A DNA stretch of 64,000 bases, taken from the NCBI RefSeq assembly GCF_003353065.1, contig NZ_CP027806.1, forward strand, positions 558,001-622,000. Reading direction: 5' to 3'. Under the pieces are notes generated by a model. The model was given only the letters and a program-made list of their open reading frames with translations. It searched no databases and was not told where the DNA came from. Within the stretch, counting starts at the first letter, position 1. Each line of letters starts with the position of its first letter. The DNA is from Cyclonatronum proteinivorum (GTDB lineage: Bacteria; Bacteroidota; Rhodothermia; Balneolales; Cyclonatronaceae). Below are positions 28,630-36,993 of this stretch, in pieces. The translations under genes were made by a program, and so were the position numbers.

Positions 28630-29925
28630 ATGAATTTGATGCAGAAACTGTCATCCCTGAAAAACTCTGATTTCCTGAAAAACATAGGGAAAATGATGAG
28701 CGGTACCGGTGCCGCTCACTTGTTGGGTATAGCTGTTTATCCTGTGCTGACGCGGATTTACACACCGGAGCAAATAGGGGTATATGCCACTTTTGTGTCA
28801 TTTTTCATGATTTATGCGGCTGTATCGACCCTCAGGTATGAATACGCGACCCTTATTCCGCGCACGCAGCACGCTGCAAACAATGTCACATTTCTGTCAT
28901 TCACCGTGTTGCTAACATCAGCGTTATTTTTACTGCTGATACTGCTGCTATTCGGTCCGCAGCTTCGGGAGCTGCTGAATTTGCAGGAGCTGGGCCGTTT
29001 GATCTATTTGCTGCCTGTTTCCGTGCTCACCTACTGTATGTTTATGATTCTCACCTTTCACTACAACCGGCTCAAGCAATACGGCAGCATTGCTACGGCT
29101 AAGGTAACGGCAGCAAGCAGCATAGCCGGCGGACAGGCCGGTCTCGGCTTTGGGGGTTTCCAGTCGTTTGGGATGGTTGTCGGTAAGGTTTTGGGTGATG
29201 TGGCAGGGGTGCTGTTCCTGATTTGGAAGCGCAGAAAAATCGAAGGTTCCATGCGCGCCGGGGTTTCACCCAAGCGGATGGCAGCCATGGCCAAGCGGTA
29301 TAAAAACTTCGCTTACTACAACACCCCGCACGCGCTTACTACTACGACTTCCAGCAACTTCCCGGTCCTGCTTTTTAACAGCTTCTTTTCGGAAGCCATT
29401 GCCGGGTTTTATGCGATGGCGGCTAAAATCTGCTACTCGCCGGTGCAGGTCGTGGCCCATGCGGCCTATCAGGTGTTTAGTCAGCGCGTAGCTGAAAAGT
29501 ACGGAAACCGCGACAGGATCATACCCTTCATCCATAGCAACCTTGCGTTGCTGGCAGGGGTCGGATTTTTCCCGTTTCTGATTTTGTTTTTTATAAGTCC
29601 GCAGCTATTCCCGTGGCTGCTGGGGGAAGGCTGGGAGATGACAGGCAAATTTGTCCAAATCCTAACCCCTTTCATCTTTTTGGTGTTTATTGCCACCCCC
29701 ATGAACTTCATTCCGCTCATGCTCAACCGGCAGCGCAAGGCTTTTATCATCGATCTGATTTACCTGCTGCTGCGCCTTGCCGCTCTAAGTGTCGGGATTT
29801 GGTATCAGGATGTCATGCTTGCGATCATCCTGTATTCTGCTGTCGGCGTGAGCGTCAATCTCTATCAGCTCAGCTGGTTCTATGCAATCGCCCGCAAAGC
29901 CGAGCGTGAGCTGTTCCCGGTCTGA
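28630..29925 (+). CDS. Wzx-type polysaccharide flippase (MATE/MVF superfamily)
   Basis: A 431-residue protein with about twelve hydrophobic helices. 'GTGAAHLLGIAVYPVLTRIY', followed by 'TPEQIGVYATFVSF', is the conserved opening of O-antigen translocases. It moves lipid-linked repeat units to the periplasmic face for the Wzy-like polymerase. With wecB, the three glycosyltransferases, the wzz-like and wzy-like genes it completes a Wzy-dependent surface polysaccharide set. Confidence 0.88.
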   Translation: MNLMQKLSSLKNSDFLKNIGKMMSGTGAAHLLGIAVYPVLTRIYTPEQIGVYATFVSFFMIYAAVSTLRYEYATLIPRTQHAANNVTFLSFTVLLTSALFLLLILLLFGPQLRELLNLQELGRLIYLLPVSVLTYCMFMILTFHYNRLKQYGSIATAKVTAASSIAGGQAGLGFGGFQSFGMVVGKVLGDVAGVLFLIWKRRKIEGSMRAGVSPKRMAAMAKRYKNFAYYNTPHALTTTTSSNFPVLLFNSFFSEAIAGFYAMAAKICYSPVQVVAHAAYQVFSQRVAEKYGNRDRIIPFIHSNLALLAGVGFFPFLILFFISPQLFPWLLGEGWEMTGKFVQILTPFIFLVFIATPMNFIPLMLNRQRKAFIIDLIYLLLRLAALSVGIWYQDVMLAIILYSAVGVSVNLYQLSWFYAIARKAERELFPV

Positions 29926-30049
29926 TTTTTTTTTGAGGGGGAAACTCCGTGCATATCACTGAGTGTGTCGCTGGCTCCTGATATCCCAAATCAGCGGAGA
30001 GCGCCTTGCTTTTTGTTTTCGGCGTTCCCGGGCGACCAATAAAGTCGTG

Positions 30050-30400
30050 ATTATACCCACAATTTAACAGCCTCCGGGGGTGCGACCTTTTCAGGGTCGA
30101 AAGCGGTTGGGATGGTGAATTCTATAAACATTCTTCTATAAACATTCGACCCTTTCAGGGTCGCTGGAGTTTGGCATATCTTAGCTGTAGCGGTAGCGAT
30201 TGATCCGACTTGGATAAGAAGAAAGTTGGGGTTTATTGCCATATAGCTTCGATAGATATTCCCGTTCTCTCAAGGCCACATGAAACTGTTTGACCCAGAA
30301 ATACTGGCCCGATCCCAATCCCGAAGGGATTGCATGTTTATAGAAAATGTAACCGCGAAACAAGCACGACCCGGAAAGGGTCGCACGCGGAAGGCTTGTC
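30050..30400. repeat. REP-like palindromes with conserved spacer, two inverted groups
   Basis: CGACCCTTTCAGGGTCG (30149-30165) and degenerate relatives (GCGACCTTTTCAGGGTCG at 30082, CGACCCGGAAAGGGTCG at 30367, TCCCGAAGGGA at 30318) flank a shared spacer: TTCTATAAACAT on the left group and its inverse ATGTTTATAGAA on the right group. A spacer plus palindrome is therefore repeated in opposite orientations about 170 bases apart. Similar palindrome-spacer intergenic repeats are scattered in Bacteroidota genomes. No gene is supported between 29926 and 30557. Confidence 0.7.
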
Positions 30401-30636
30401 CGAGGCTATTATGGCTCAGGGCAAATGGTTGTTCCCGCTCGTCCGCAAAAAAAATGCTGAACCCCTCACGAAATGCTGCTCAGCTTCGGAGCGCCTGCAT
30501 CAAAAAAGCAAGGAGCCATGAGACCGATTTGGGGTGTGTGGAACCAGCAACGCTGCCAGGTACTGTGTCAAAAGTCAAGTAATTTTTTTCCTTTTAATCT
30601 TCAAAAAATGCCATTTCTAGCTCCGGTATGGTAGTA

Positions 30637-31701
30637 TCAACACCGGTATCGCCCTTGGGCGATACCGGTGTTGGCGCTCAGGCCGGCCGGCCTGAGCGCC
30701 AGCGCGGCATCAAAGGCCTCGTTTTTCTTCCACAAATGGTACATCAGGCACAACAACTTTTTCTGCAAGGCCACATTGGCCTTCATTTTTATCCCGTGCC
30801 GGCTGACTAACCGATCATAATAGCTGTAATATGGTTGCTTCCTGTGCGACAAAATATTGCCAACCGGCATGTACATGGCTGCCCTGATGCGCGCATTGCC
30901 CTGTTTCGACATTTTTCTCTTGCCTTTGTGTTTGCCTGACTCCTTAACCAATATATCGTAACCCGCATAGCTGATCAGCTGGCTTCTTGACGTAAAGTAT
31001 TCAAAGCCCAGCGTCTCTGCCAGCACCGTGGAGATTGTAATCAAACCTATCGACGGAATCGACTTCAGCTTATCCACCTTTTCTTCGATCTCCGGATCCG
31101 AATCCAGATGCCTGGTGATCAGCTTTTCAAGCTTGGTGATCTGTTTATCCAAGGCAGCGATGGTTTGCTGGACAATCTTGCGCGTATCTTTGATAGCGTA
31201 AGCGCTGTAATTGAGAGCGTGAAGCTGGTTTTTGAGCTGGGTCCGCTGTTCTACCAACGCGCCACGGGTACGCGTGAGCTGACGCAGCTCGCTCCAATAG
31301 GGTTTAATGCCCCGCCATAGCTGCAGCTTCTTGCGCGCACCCATCAGGGCTAGCCCGCGGGCATCAATACGGTCGGTTTTGTTCTTGAATCCCTCAGACT
31401 CATTGAATCTACGCGCCTGACTGGGTAAAACCACGCTTAATGCCCATTCGGGGTGGTTATCAAACAGGTGCAGGGCAACCCGCTCGTAATACACACCGGT
31501 GGCTTCCATGGTGATGCGCACCGGTGCAGGCTGTTTGGACTCCCATTTGGTGACCCAGCTGACAAACTTGGGCAGCTCTGCCTGGGTGTTGTTAAACTTT
31601 CTGGAGGAGCGTACACGCTCGGTCTGTTCAACAGGGTTATACTCGAGGATGCAGGCCTTGAAGTCGTCTTTTGAGATATCTATGCCAGTGGAATAAAACA
31701 T
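30637..31701 (-). CDS. IS110-family transposase, element 1
   Basis: A 354-residue DEDD/serine recombinase. N-terminal RuvC-like domain: 'GIDISKDDF' (first Asp), 'MEATGVYYE' (Glu), 'NKTDRIDARGLA' (two Asp). C-terminal Tnp_20 domain: 'SIPSIGLITISTVLAETLG' and 'KRKMSKQGNARIRAAMY', which supplies the catalytic Ser. The gene looks intact. Its last 20 or so codons run through two large palindromes (30638-30700), so the C-terminal tail is probably element-specific rather than family core. Not closely alike to the second IS110 transposase in this window. Confidence 0.93.
   Translation of the reverse strand: MFYSTGIDISKDDFKACILEYNPVEQTERVRSSRKFNNTQAELPKFVSWVTKWESKQPAPVRITMEATGVYYERVALHLFDNHPEWALSVVLPSQARRFNESEGFKNKTDRIDARGLALMGARKKLQLWRGIKPYWSELRQLTRTRGALVEQRTQLKNQLHALNYSAYAIKDTRKIVQQTIAALDKQITKLEKLITRHLDSDPEIEEKVDKLKSIPSIGLITISTVLAETLGFEYFTSRSQLISYAGYDILVKESGKHKGKRKMSKQGNARIRAAMYMPVGNILSHRKQPYYSYYDRLVSRHGIKMKANVALQKKLLCLMYHLWKKNEAFDAALALRPAGLSANTGIAQGRYRC
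30638..30700. repeat. two back-to-back perfect palindromes at the transposase 3' end
   Basis: First, AACACCGGTATCGCCC (30639-30654) and its exact inverse (30657-30672) are separated by only TT. Second, GGCGCTCAGGCCGG (30673-30686) is followed at once by its exact inverse (30687-30700). Both lie inside the coding sequence and end at the stop codon. No T-run follows, so they are not classic terminators; a role in RNA stability, roadblocking or protection from readthrough is possible. Confidence 0.85.
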
Positions 31702-31739
31702 GACTAATCAATAGTTTAGTGGTGTGTTATTTGCATCCG

Positions 31740-31914
31740 AAGCAGGATCCTGTCGCATGAATTTCACTCATGAATGGTAGCTTTAGAAACGGGTCTAAGC
31801 TCTAGGTACTGTTGTCTTTCAACGCCAGGATACAAGTCTGGTTATGCCTGGCGTGGTTCATCCGGTTAAACCGGTGATTGTGATGCTCCGAGGGTGCCAG
31901 ACTTGCTCCTATTT
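31740..31914 (-). ncRNA. candidate bridge RNA of IS110 element 1
   Basis: On the minus strand CAAGTCTGG and CCAGACTTG (plus 31897-31905 and 31833-31841) form a 9-bp stem enclosing an internal loop capped by CCGGTT/AACCGG (31862-31874). The loop carries GCACCCT (left target guide; the left flank reads GCGCCCT) and GCCAGG (right target guide; complementary to the right flank CCTGGC). Downstream, ACAGTACCT (31804-31812) is identical to the element's right end plus core. GACAGG (near 31751) could pair with the left-end CCTGT. This is the layout of IS110 bridge RNAs; RNA limits are approximate. Confidence 0.68.
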
Positions 31915-32060
31915 CGGTTGTTTGGTTTCTAATCTAACACTTGCCCGATTAGACGCCAATTTGAATCAAAATTAACATATGAGTGATGCTCTCGGAGTTT
32001 CACCCCAAAAAAACAGGGCGCAGGAACAACCGGGGGAGCGGGATTTCCCGTACACCCGCT

Positions 32061-33395
32061 TTACAGCACGGCAGGGGTGGCAATTTCATGCCGGTTCAGG
32101 AACGCTTCAAGATGTGCACGACCGGGACGGACATCTATTTTGGAGCCCATCTTCATCAGCATCTGATACATGCCGAGGTGCGCGCGGGCCACAAAGATGA
32201 AGTGCTTGCTGCCGCGTGGTTCTTTGAAACCTACCGCTTCGCGCGCGAGATTCGTGAAGGCTTTAAAAAAGCGCGGATCCGCAAAATCGAAGGTGTCGTG
32301 ATCGTAGGGGGAGACGAATTCTTTGCCGAGACGCAGGGTATATTCGTAGAACTTTTCGTCATCCGGCGTGAAGTTGTTTGCGTCTTCGATAATTTCGAGA
32401 CGCTCATACAAATCTTTCATGGACTGCTCATCCCGGGTGCGGTGTGCGACAAACAGCCGCATGTAATCCAGGAAGAAATCTTTCGGGCATACTTTCACGC
32501 AGCCGAAATCAAGCACGCCCAGGCGGCCATCCTGCATGAAAAGGTAGTTACCGGGATGTGCATCGGCGTGAACCGTGAAACTGTCGTTGATCTGATCGTG
32601 GAAGAAATCCCACATGCGCTGCCCAAAGTGATCGCGCTGCTGTTGCGAAGGGTTTTCCTGCAAAAATTCATTCAGGTGACGGCCTTCGAGCCAGCTCATG
32701 GTGAGCACGGTTTCGGTGGAAAGCTCCGGGATGTATTCCGGCGTGGCAAAGGCGCCATTTGCATAGCGTGCACGAAACGCTTCGATTTGCTGCCCTTCAA
32801 GAAGGTAATCCGTTTCTTCCATCAGCTTGTTGCCGACTTCAGCAAAATAGTCGTCGGCCTTGTTGCCTTTCACTATCTGTTTAAACAACAGTTTGGCTAC
32901 AGCCAGATCGCTCTTGATGGTTTCGCGCACGTTGGGGTACTGCACCTTCACGGCAACTTCGCGGCCGTCTTTGGTGCGGGCGCGGTGCACCTGACCCAAT
33001 GAGGCTGCGCGGCAGGCATCCGGCTCAAAGCTTTCAAAAATATTTTCCGGGTAATCGCCCAGCTGCTTTTTGATAATTCCGCGAACCAGCACTCTGTTGA
33101 TAGGAGGTACGCCGTACTGCGACTGCGTGAGCACTTCTGCAAATTCTTCGGGAAGAAGGGCGTTGTCCAGGCTCATCCCCTGCGCAAGTTTCAGAGCTGT
33201 ACCGCGGAGTTTGCTGAATTCTTTAAAGAGTTCATTTGCATTGGTACGATTCAGCTCAGAACGTGATTCCGGGGTGCTTTTCTTCCCAAGGGCTTCTTTG
33301 AGCCGGAATTTTGCATAGTTGGTGCCGATTTTCAGGCCCGTTTTGGCCATGGCGGTGGTGCGTTCAAGTTTTCCGGAGGGAAATTCTTTGCTCAA
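32061..33395 (-). CDS. ABC1/UbiB-type atypical kinase
   Basis: A 444-residue protein of the ABC1 (AarF/UbiB/COQ8) family. 'LKLAQGMSLDNALLPEEF' contains the KxAQ-type family motif, 'EVAVKVQYPN' the ATP-binding Lys, 'HADAHPGNYLF' the catalytic loop and 'LGVLDFGCVK' the metal-binding DFG. Family members are ATPases or kinases supporting isoprenoid quinone biosynthesis or lipid homeostasis. No C-terminal membrane helices are seen, unlike UbiB of E. coli. It lies 74 bases downstream of a TetR-fold protein gene on the same strand, probably in one operon. Confidence 0.9.
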   Translation of the reverse strand: MSKEFPSGKLERTTAMAKTGLKIGTNYAKFRLKEALGKKSTPESRSELNRTNANELFKEFSKLRGTALKLAQGMSLDNALLPEEFAEVLTQSQYGVPPINRVLVRGIIKKQLGDYPENIFESFEPDACRAASLGQVHRARTKDGREVAVKVQYPNVRETIKSDLAVAKLLFKQIVKGNKADDYFAEVGNKLMEETDYLLEGQQIEAFRARYANGAFATPEYIPELSTETVLTMSWLEGRHLNEFLQENPSQQQRDHFGQRMWDFFHDQINDSFTVHADAHPGNYLFMQDGRLGVLDFGCVKVCPKDFFLDYMRLFVAHRTRDEQSMKDLYERLEIIEDANNFTPDDEKFYEYTLRLGKEFVSPYDHDTFDFADPRFFKAFTNLAREAVGFKEPRGSKHFIFVARAHLGMYQMLMKMGSKIDVRPGRAHLEAFLNRHEIATPAVL

Positions 33396-33469
33396 GGATA
33401 GCGGAGGTTACGGATGGATAAAATGAAGTTGTTACAGCGACAATAGCGCAACGGCCCGTGTGAAGGCCT

Positions 33470-34132
33470 TTACTTTGGGGATACAAACGGAATTTTAATC
33501 AGGCCTTCATTCCAAAAAAAGCGGGCAAGGTCTGTGCCTTTATCGATGAGGCGGTTGGTCATGAGTTCAGATACCAGGCCATTGAAGGTATCGAGCAATG
33601 CCATGGTTTTCTGCCGGTCGGGGGAGGTATCCCGCATCCAGAATTTAATTACGTGCAGAAATTCCTTGCTCAGGAAAGCGTACACATCATCCCACAAAAC
33701 AATTTGCGCGGTACGGCTAAGTCCCTGATGGGTAGAAATGATTTCTTTAAGGAGGTGTTCGTTTTCCTTGCAGAACGGGTGCCAGCTCTGATTTTTGAAC
33801 ACCATGCTGTTGAAGGTTTCCTGAACAAAGGGCAGCTGCTCTTCCATCATGTCGGTGATGGTAAGCATCATATTGGTCAGTTTTTCGGAAAGCGTGAGTT
33901 CGTTGTATGCGTCGAGTTCGGCAACCATCAGTCGGTACCGCTGCGGCAGGCTTTCGTACCAAAAATGAAAAACAGCGGGTACATTGGGGAAATACTTGTA
34001 CAGATCTGAAGCCGGAACACCGGCAGCGGCTGCGATATCAAAAAGTCCCGGCTGCCTGCCTTTTACTTCCCATGCCTGAACGGCAGCTGTTGCAATAAAC
34101 AGTTTTTGTTCAAATGCATCGGTCGTTTCCAT
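33470..34132 (-). CDS. TetR-fold protein upstream of the ABC1 kinase
   Basis: A 220-residue protein beginning 'METTDAFEQKLFIATA'. The N-terminal 50 residues resemble a TetR helix-turn-helix ('GLFDIAAAAGVPASDLYKYF'), with the typical 'YKYFPNV' recognition segment; the rest is an all-helical ligand-type domain. It could be a repressor. Alternatively it may act with the ABC1 kinase, as eukaryotic COQ9 (a TetR-fold lipid-binding protein) does with COQ8. ATG 34132 is used because the frame upstream to 34246 has no family similarity. Confidence 0.75.
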   Translation of the reverse strand: METTDAFEQKLFIATAAVQAWEVKGRQPGLFDIAAAAGVPASDLYKYFPNVPAVFHFWYESLPQRYRLMVAELDAYNELTLSEKLTNMMLTITDMMEEQLPFVQETFNSMVFKNQSWHPFCKENEHLLKEIISTHQGLSRTAQIVLWDDVYAFLSKEFLHVIKFWMRDTSPDRQKTMALLDTFNGLVSELMTNRLIDKGTDLARFFWNEGLIKIPFVSPK

Positions 34133-34328
34133 ATCAGTTATATAATCTAAGGTATAGGTGAGATATTCGTTGTGTTGAACCATCCGGCACCCTGAAGCGT
34201 TCAGCGGTGGTAGTTGACATGGGGAAGATGGGGTCGCATCATACATGCTAATTGCGTAAAATCACCCGCATGCTTAACTGCAACCGACCAAAGCTACTGC
34301 TACTGCTGCATCCATAAAAACCACTATC

Positions 34329-35120
34329 ATGAGTCAACTTTCGCCCGAACAGCGGGCATACCGGCGGGATTTGTTGTTTTTAACCCTTTGTGCTGTTTTC
34401 CTGACGGCTTTGGTGATGGGCAACATTATCGGAACGACCAAATTCGTAACCCTGCTGCAGTTTTCCCTTCCCGATTGGCTCATACCCGTAGTGCCTTCAC
34501 TGGTGCGCGATGAAAGCCTGTACACGATGAGTATTCCGGTCGGGCTACTGGCTTTTCCGGTAACATTCCTAGTGACCGATCTGGTTTCAGAGCTGTTTGG
34601 CCGAAAGCGCGCGCAGCTGCTCGTATGGATTGGCTTTTTTATGAATGTGTTTATGCTGCTGGTGATGACGCTCGCCTGGTACCTTCCTAATACTGCGGGC
34701 GTTAGCGGTGGCGAAAGCCTGTTCGACGGGGTATACGGGTTCATGGTCGGCAATACCATCGGCAGCATGATTGCCTATCTTACGGCACAGAGCATCGACG
34801 TACGCCTGTATCATTTCTGGAAGAAATTTACCGGCGGGAAGCATTTGTGGCTGCGCAATAATGGCTCTACCTTGGTGAGTCAGCTGGTTGATTCCACCGC
34901 GATCTTATCCATTTTATATTTAGCGGGCAATCTCGGTGACAGCGTTACCACCATAGGGGCGCTGGTCATCCTTATTTTTAACTCCTATATTTTTAAGTTC
35001 TTCGCAGCTTTGTTTGATACGCCGTTGATTTATCTCAGCGTGAAATGGCTTCGCGAATATGAGGAAGATCCCGAGGGGCACCGCTTGTATCACCGAAATG
35101 TCGCTAACCAGGATAAATAA
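34329..35120 (+). CDS. queuosine precursor transporter (YhhQ/VUT family)
   Basis: A 263-residue membrane protein with six or more hydrophobic helices. 'MGNIIGTTKF' early, 'PVTFLVTDLVSELFGRKRA' in the middle and 'GSTLVSQLVDSTAI' late are the conserved segments of the VUT/YhhQ family, which imports queuosine precursors (preQ0/preQ1). No preQ1 riboswitch could be matched upstream, where only about 80 bases separate it from the TetR-like gene. Confidence 0.88.
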   Translation: MSQLSPEQRAYRRDLLFLTLCAVFLTALVMGNIIGTTKFVTLLQFSLPDWLIPVVPSLVRDESLYTMSIPVGLLAFPVTFLVTDLVSELFGRKRAQLLVWIGFFMNVFMLLVMTLAWYLPNTAGVSGGESLFDGVYGFMVGNTIGSMIAYLTAQSIDVRLYHFWKKFTGGKHLWLRNNGSTLVSQLVDSTAILSILYLAGNLGDSVTTIGALVILIFNSYIFKFFAALFDTPLIYLSVKWLREYEEDPEGHRLYHRNVANQDK

Positions 35121-35292
35121 GTAGCGAAATAACATTGCACCGGCATATCTGTTGTGATATATTTATGCGTGCAAAACAGTAACACTTCTTTAAATTGCCT
35201 GTATGGCAGAAGCCATCATTAGACTAAGGACTTAGAAAGTGGGGTAAGCTTGTAAGTCTGTTTAAAACCACCAAGGGGCACCCGTATAATTT

Positions 35293-36726
35293 ATGTCGCA
35301 TCAGGAAAAGATTGCTTTGAACAGCTTGTTTTGGCGTGAAATGCTTGATAAGCTGCCAGCTACCGTACTTATATTTAAAATTGATGAGCAGGAGCAAGCC
35401 CGTCTGTTATTAACAAACAGTCATATCCGGAAAGACCTTGGGTTTAGTCCGGAAGAGTATGTGCTTGCATCTGAGTCAGAAGAAAGCCCGATTACCGCTG
35501 AGCTTGATCTTCTTATTGATGAAGTTGCCCGGCTGAGCCATGCATCGGCCCCGCCGGATTCCTTGCCCTCGGCAGTGCTCAGTAATCGTCAGGGGGAGCA
35601 AATGCGTTTCGGGTTCAGTTTTAGCGTATTTCAGTCTAAAGCCAACCGCTCTAATTTAATTTCTGTGGCACTTGTACCTGCGCTTATCAGGAATGCGGTA
35701 TTTTCAACTGAAGGACCTGCAGACGGGCATAGGCAGAATGGCGTGCAGGAAAACAATACGGAAGTGGCAGCAGCAAAGGGTGATGTGATACCGCCTCCGC
35801 CGTTTGTTGCGGTTTCTGAAGTAATGAAAGGCGTGCTGGAAAAAGCAGATCATGCCGCAGGTATTGAAGCGCACATCCTGCTACATGGTGAAATCGCTAC
35901 AGGAAAAAGAGCAATAGCTTCACGGATTGAGAAAACCTGTGTATTTGCCAAACCGGGTACACAGGTCATGCATATTGACTTTCGGGCAGAGGCTGCCGAA
36001 GCTTCGTTTCAGAAAATTGTTGAGAGAGACCAAACAAGCGGAGCTTACCTCCTTGCACAGCTTCCGAAAAACCTGATTCTGCAAATACGTGCGCTTGATA
36101 ATATCAAAATTCCGCAGCTGGAAACCATAGCAGAAATTATTGATGAGCGTCAGGCCCGCGATTATAGAACAAGGCTGATTATGACCTCCCGCATCTCGCT
36201 TGATCAGCTTTCCGAGAGCGGGCGTATCCCGGCAAGCCTGCTCTATAAGTACACCTTTTTTCCGATACCTGTGCCGCCCCTCCGGCATCGCAGGGAAGAT
36301 CTGCCTGAAATTATTGAGATATGGCTAAGCCGGCTTGTTGCTGCAGCTGACCTTCGGCCCGCGCCGGCTTACACCCCGCAGCAAATGCAGCAACTGCTGC
36401 AGCACGAATGGCCTGAAAATTTCCAATCGCTTAAGGAAGTCATTCGGGCATCGGTACTGTCCGCGAATGGGGAAAAACTTCCGCTCCGTCTCGGGATCAA
36501 AACCTTTGGGGAAGGCAAGCAGGCCGGGCTGTTCGGTGGTGCCCTTGCTCCTGAGCTGCAGCAGGTTCTCAGCTATGATGAAATGAGCCGCGTTTACTTC
36601 CGGCACGTACTCGACCTCACCAAAGGAAAAATTTACGGTGATGACGGGGCCGCGGCACTCCTTGGCATGCCCCCTACGACCCTGCAAAGCAAGCTCAAAA
36701 AACTCAAGGTTAAACCGCCCAAATAG
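35293..36726 (+). CDS. degenerate sigma-54 activator-like protein (PAS, AAA+, Fis HTH)
   Basis: A 477-residue protein. Residues 15-135 look PAS-like ('LPATVLIFKIDEQE', 'DLGFSPEEYV'). The AAA+ region keeps a worn Walker A (199-206, GEIATGKR), a poor Walker B (261-270, LILQIRALDN, lacking the paired acidic residues) and the downstream segment 'VPPLRHRREDLPEI' (328-341), but no GAFTGA loop, which activators need to touch sigma-54. The C-terminus has a Fis-like HTH ('GDDGAAALLGMPPTTLQSKL'). It is probably a DNA-binding regulator that no longer works with sigma-54 or hydrolyses ATP. Confidence 0.78.
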   Translation: MSHQEKIALNSLFWREMLDKLPATVLIFKIDEQEQARLLLTNSHIRKDLGFSPEEYVLASESEESPITAELDLLIDEVARLSHASAPPDSLPSAVLSNRQGEQMRFGFSFSVFQSKANRSNLISVALVPALIRNAVFSTEGPADGHRQNGVQENNTEVAAAKGDVIPPPPFVAVSEVMKGVLEKADHAAGIEAHILLHGEIATGKRAIASRIEKTCVFAKPGTQVMHIDFRAEAAEASFQKIVERDQTSGAYLLAQLPKNLILQIRALDNIKIPQLETIAEIIDERQARDYRTRLIMTSRISLDQLSESGRIPASLLYKYTFFPIPVPPLRHRREDLPEIIEIWLSRLVAAADLRPAPAYTPQQMQQLLQHEWPENFQSLKEVIRASVLSANGEKLPLRLGIKTFGEGKQAGLFGGALAPELQQVLSYDEMSRVYFRHVLDLTKGKIYGDDGAAALLGMPPTTLQSKLKKLKVKPPK

Positions 36727-36834
36727 CACAGCTATCGCAAGTCCGCATGCCTGCACAACTTCTCAAACGTAAGCGGCCGGATAGTTTAGCTGGAGCATTA
36801 AGCAGCAAGGCTGCGTAATCCGGAAATATCCTCC

Positions 36835-36874
36835 AAAAAAAATGCTTCTCCGACCAAAGGTCGAAGAAGCATTC
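36835..36874 (-). terminator. intrinsic terminator of the tRNA-Lys transcript
   Basis: AATGCTTCT(C)CGACC pairs with GGTCG(A)AGAAGCATT (36841-36873), a stem of about 14 pairs with an AAA loop. On the minus strand it is followed by eight T (36842-36835), just after the tRNA gene. Confidence 0.85.
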
Positions 36875-36884
36875 GAATGATTGT

Positions 36885-36956
36885 GAATCGGGGGGGGCTC
36901 GAACCCCCGACCAGCGGCTTAAAAGGCCGATGCTCTACCAACTGAGCTACCGATTC
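36885..36956 (-). tRNA. tRNA-Lys (anticodon TTT)
   Basis: On the minus strand a 72-nt cloverleaf begins GAATCGGTAGCTCAG and ends CCCCGATTC. The acceptor stem GAATCGG/CCGATTC is perfect, the D-loop reads AGCTCAGTTGGTAGAGC, the anticodon loop CTTTTAA gives anticodon TTT, and the T-arm holds GGTTCGAGCC. CCA is not encoded. A terminator follows about ten bases downstream. Confidence 0.95.
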
Positions 36957-36993
36957 AGCAATTCCATAACAGATACCAAATATAAGACGCTAA

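Larger units (their letters stand above)
30558..32017 (-). mobile_element. IS110-family insertion sequence, element 1
   Basis: About 1.46 kb. Ends are inferred by guide matching, as IS110 elements lack terminal inverted repeats. The right end plus core reads ACAGTACCT on the minus strand (plus-strand 30558-30566) and recurs in the upstream non-coding region (31804-31812). The left junction is placed at CCT|GTTTTTTT (plus 32015-32017 as AGG). It contains one DEDD transposase gene and a 300-base structured leader. The left boundary is less certain than the right. Confidence 0.7.

Noticed and set aside
31983-33002. 339-codon plus-strand frame opposite the ABC1 kinase
   Set aside because: Antisense shadow; no plausible domain, and it runs through the IS110 left end.
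34247-34328. preQ1 riboswitch before the queuosine precursor transporter
   Set aside because: An A-rich tail (ATAAAAACCACTA) is reminiscent of the class, but the required C-rich loop and stem cannot be formed in the short leader.
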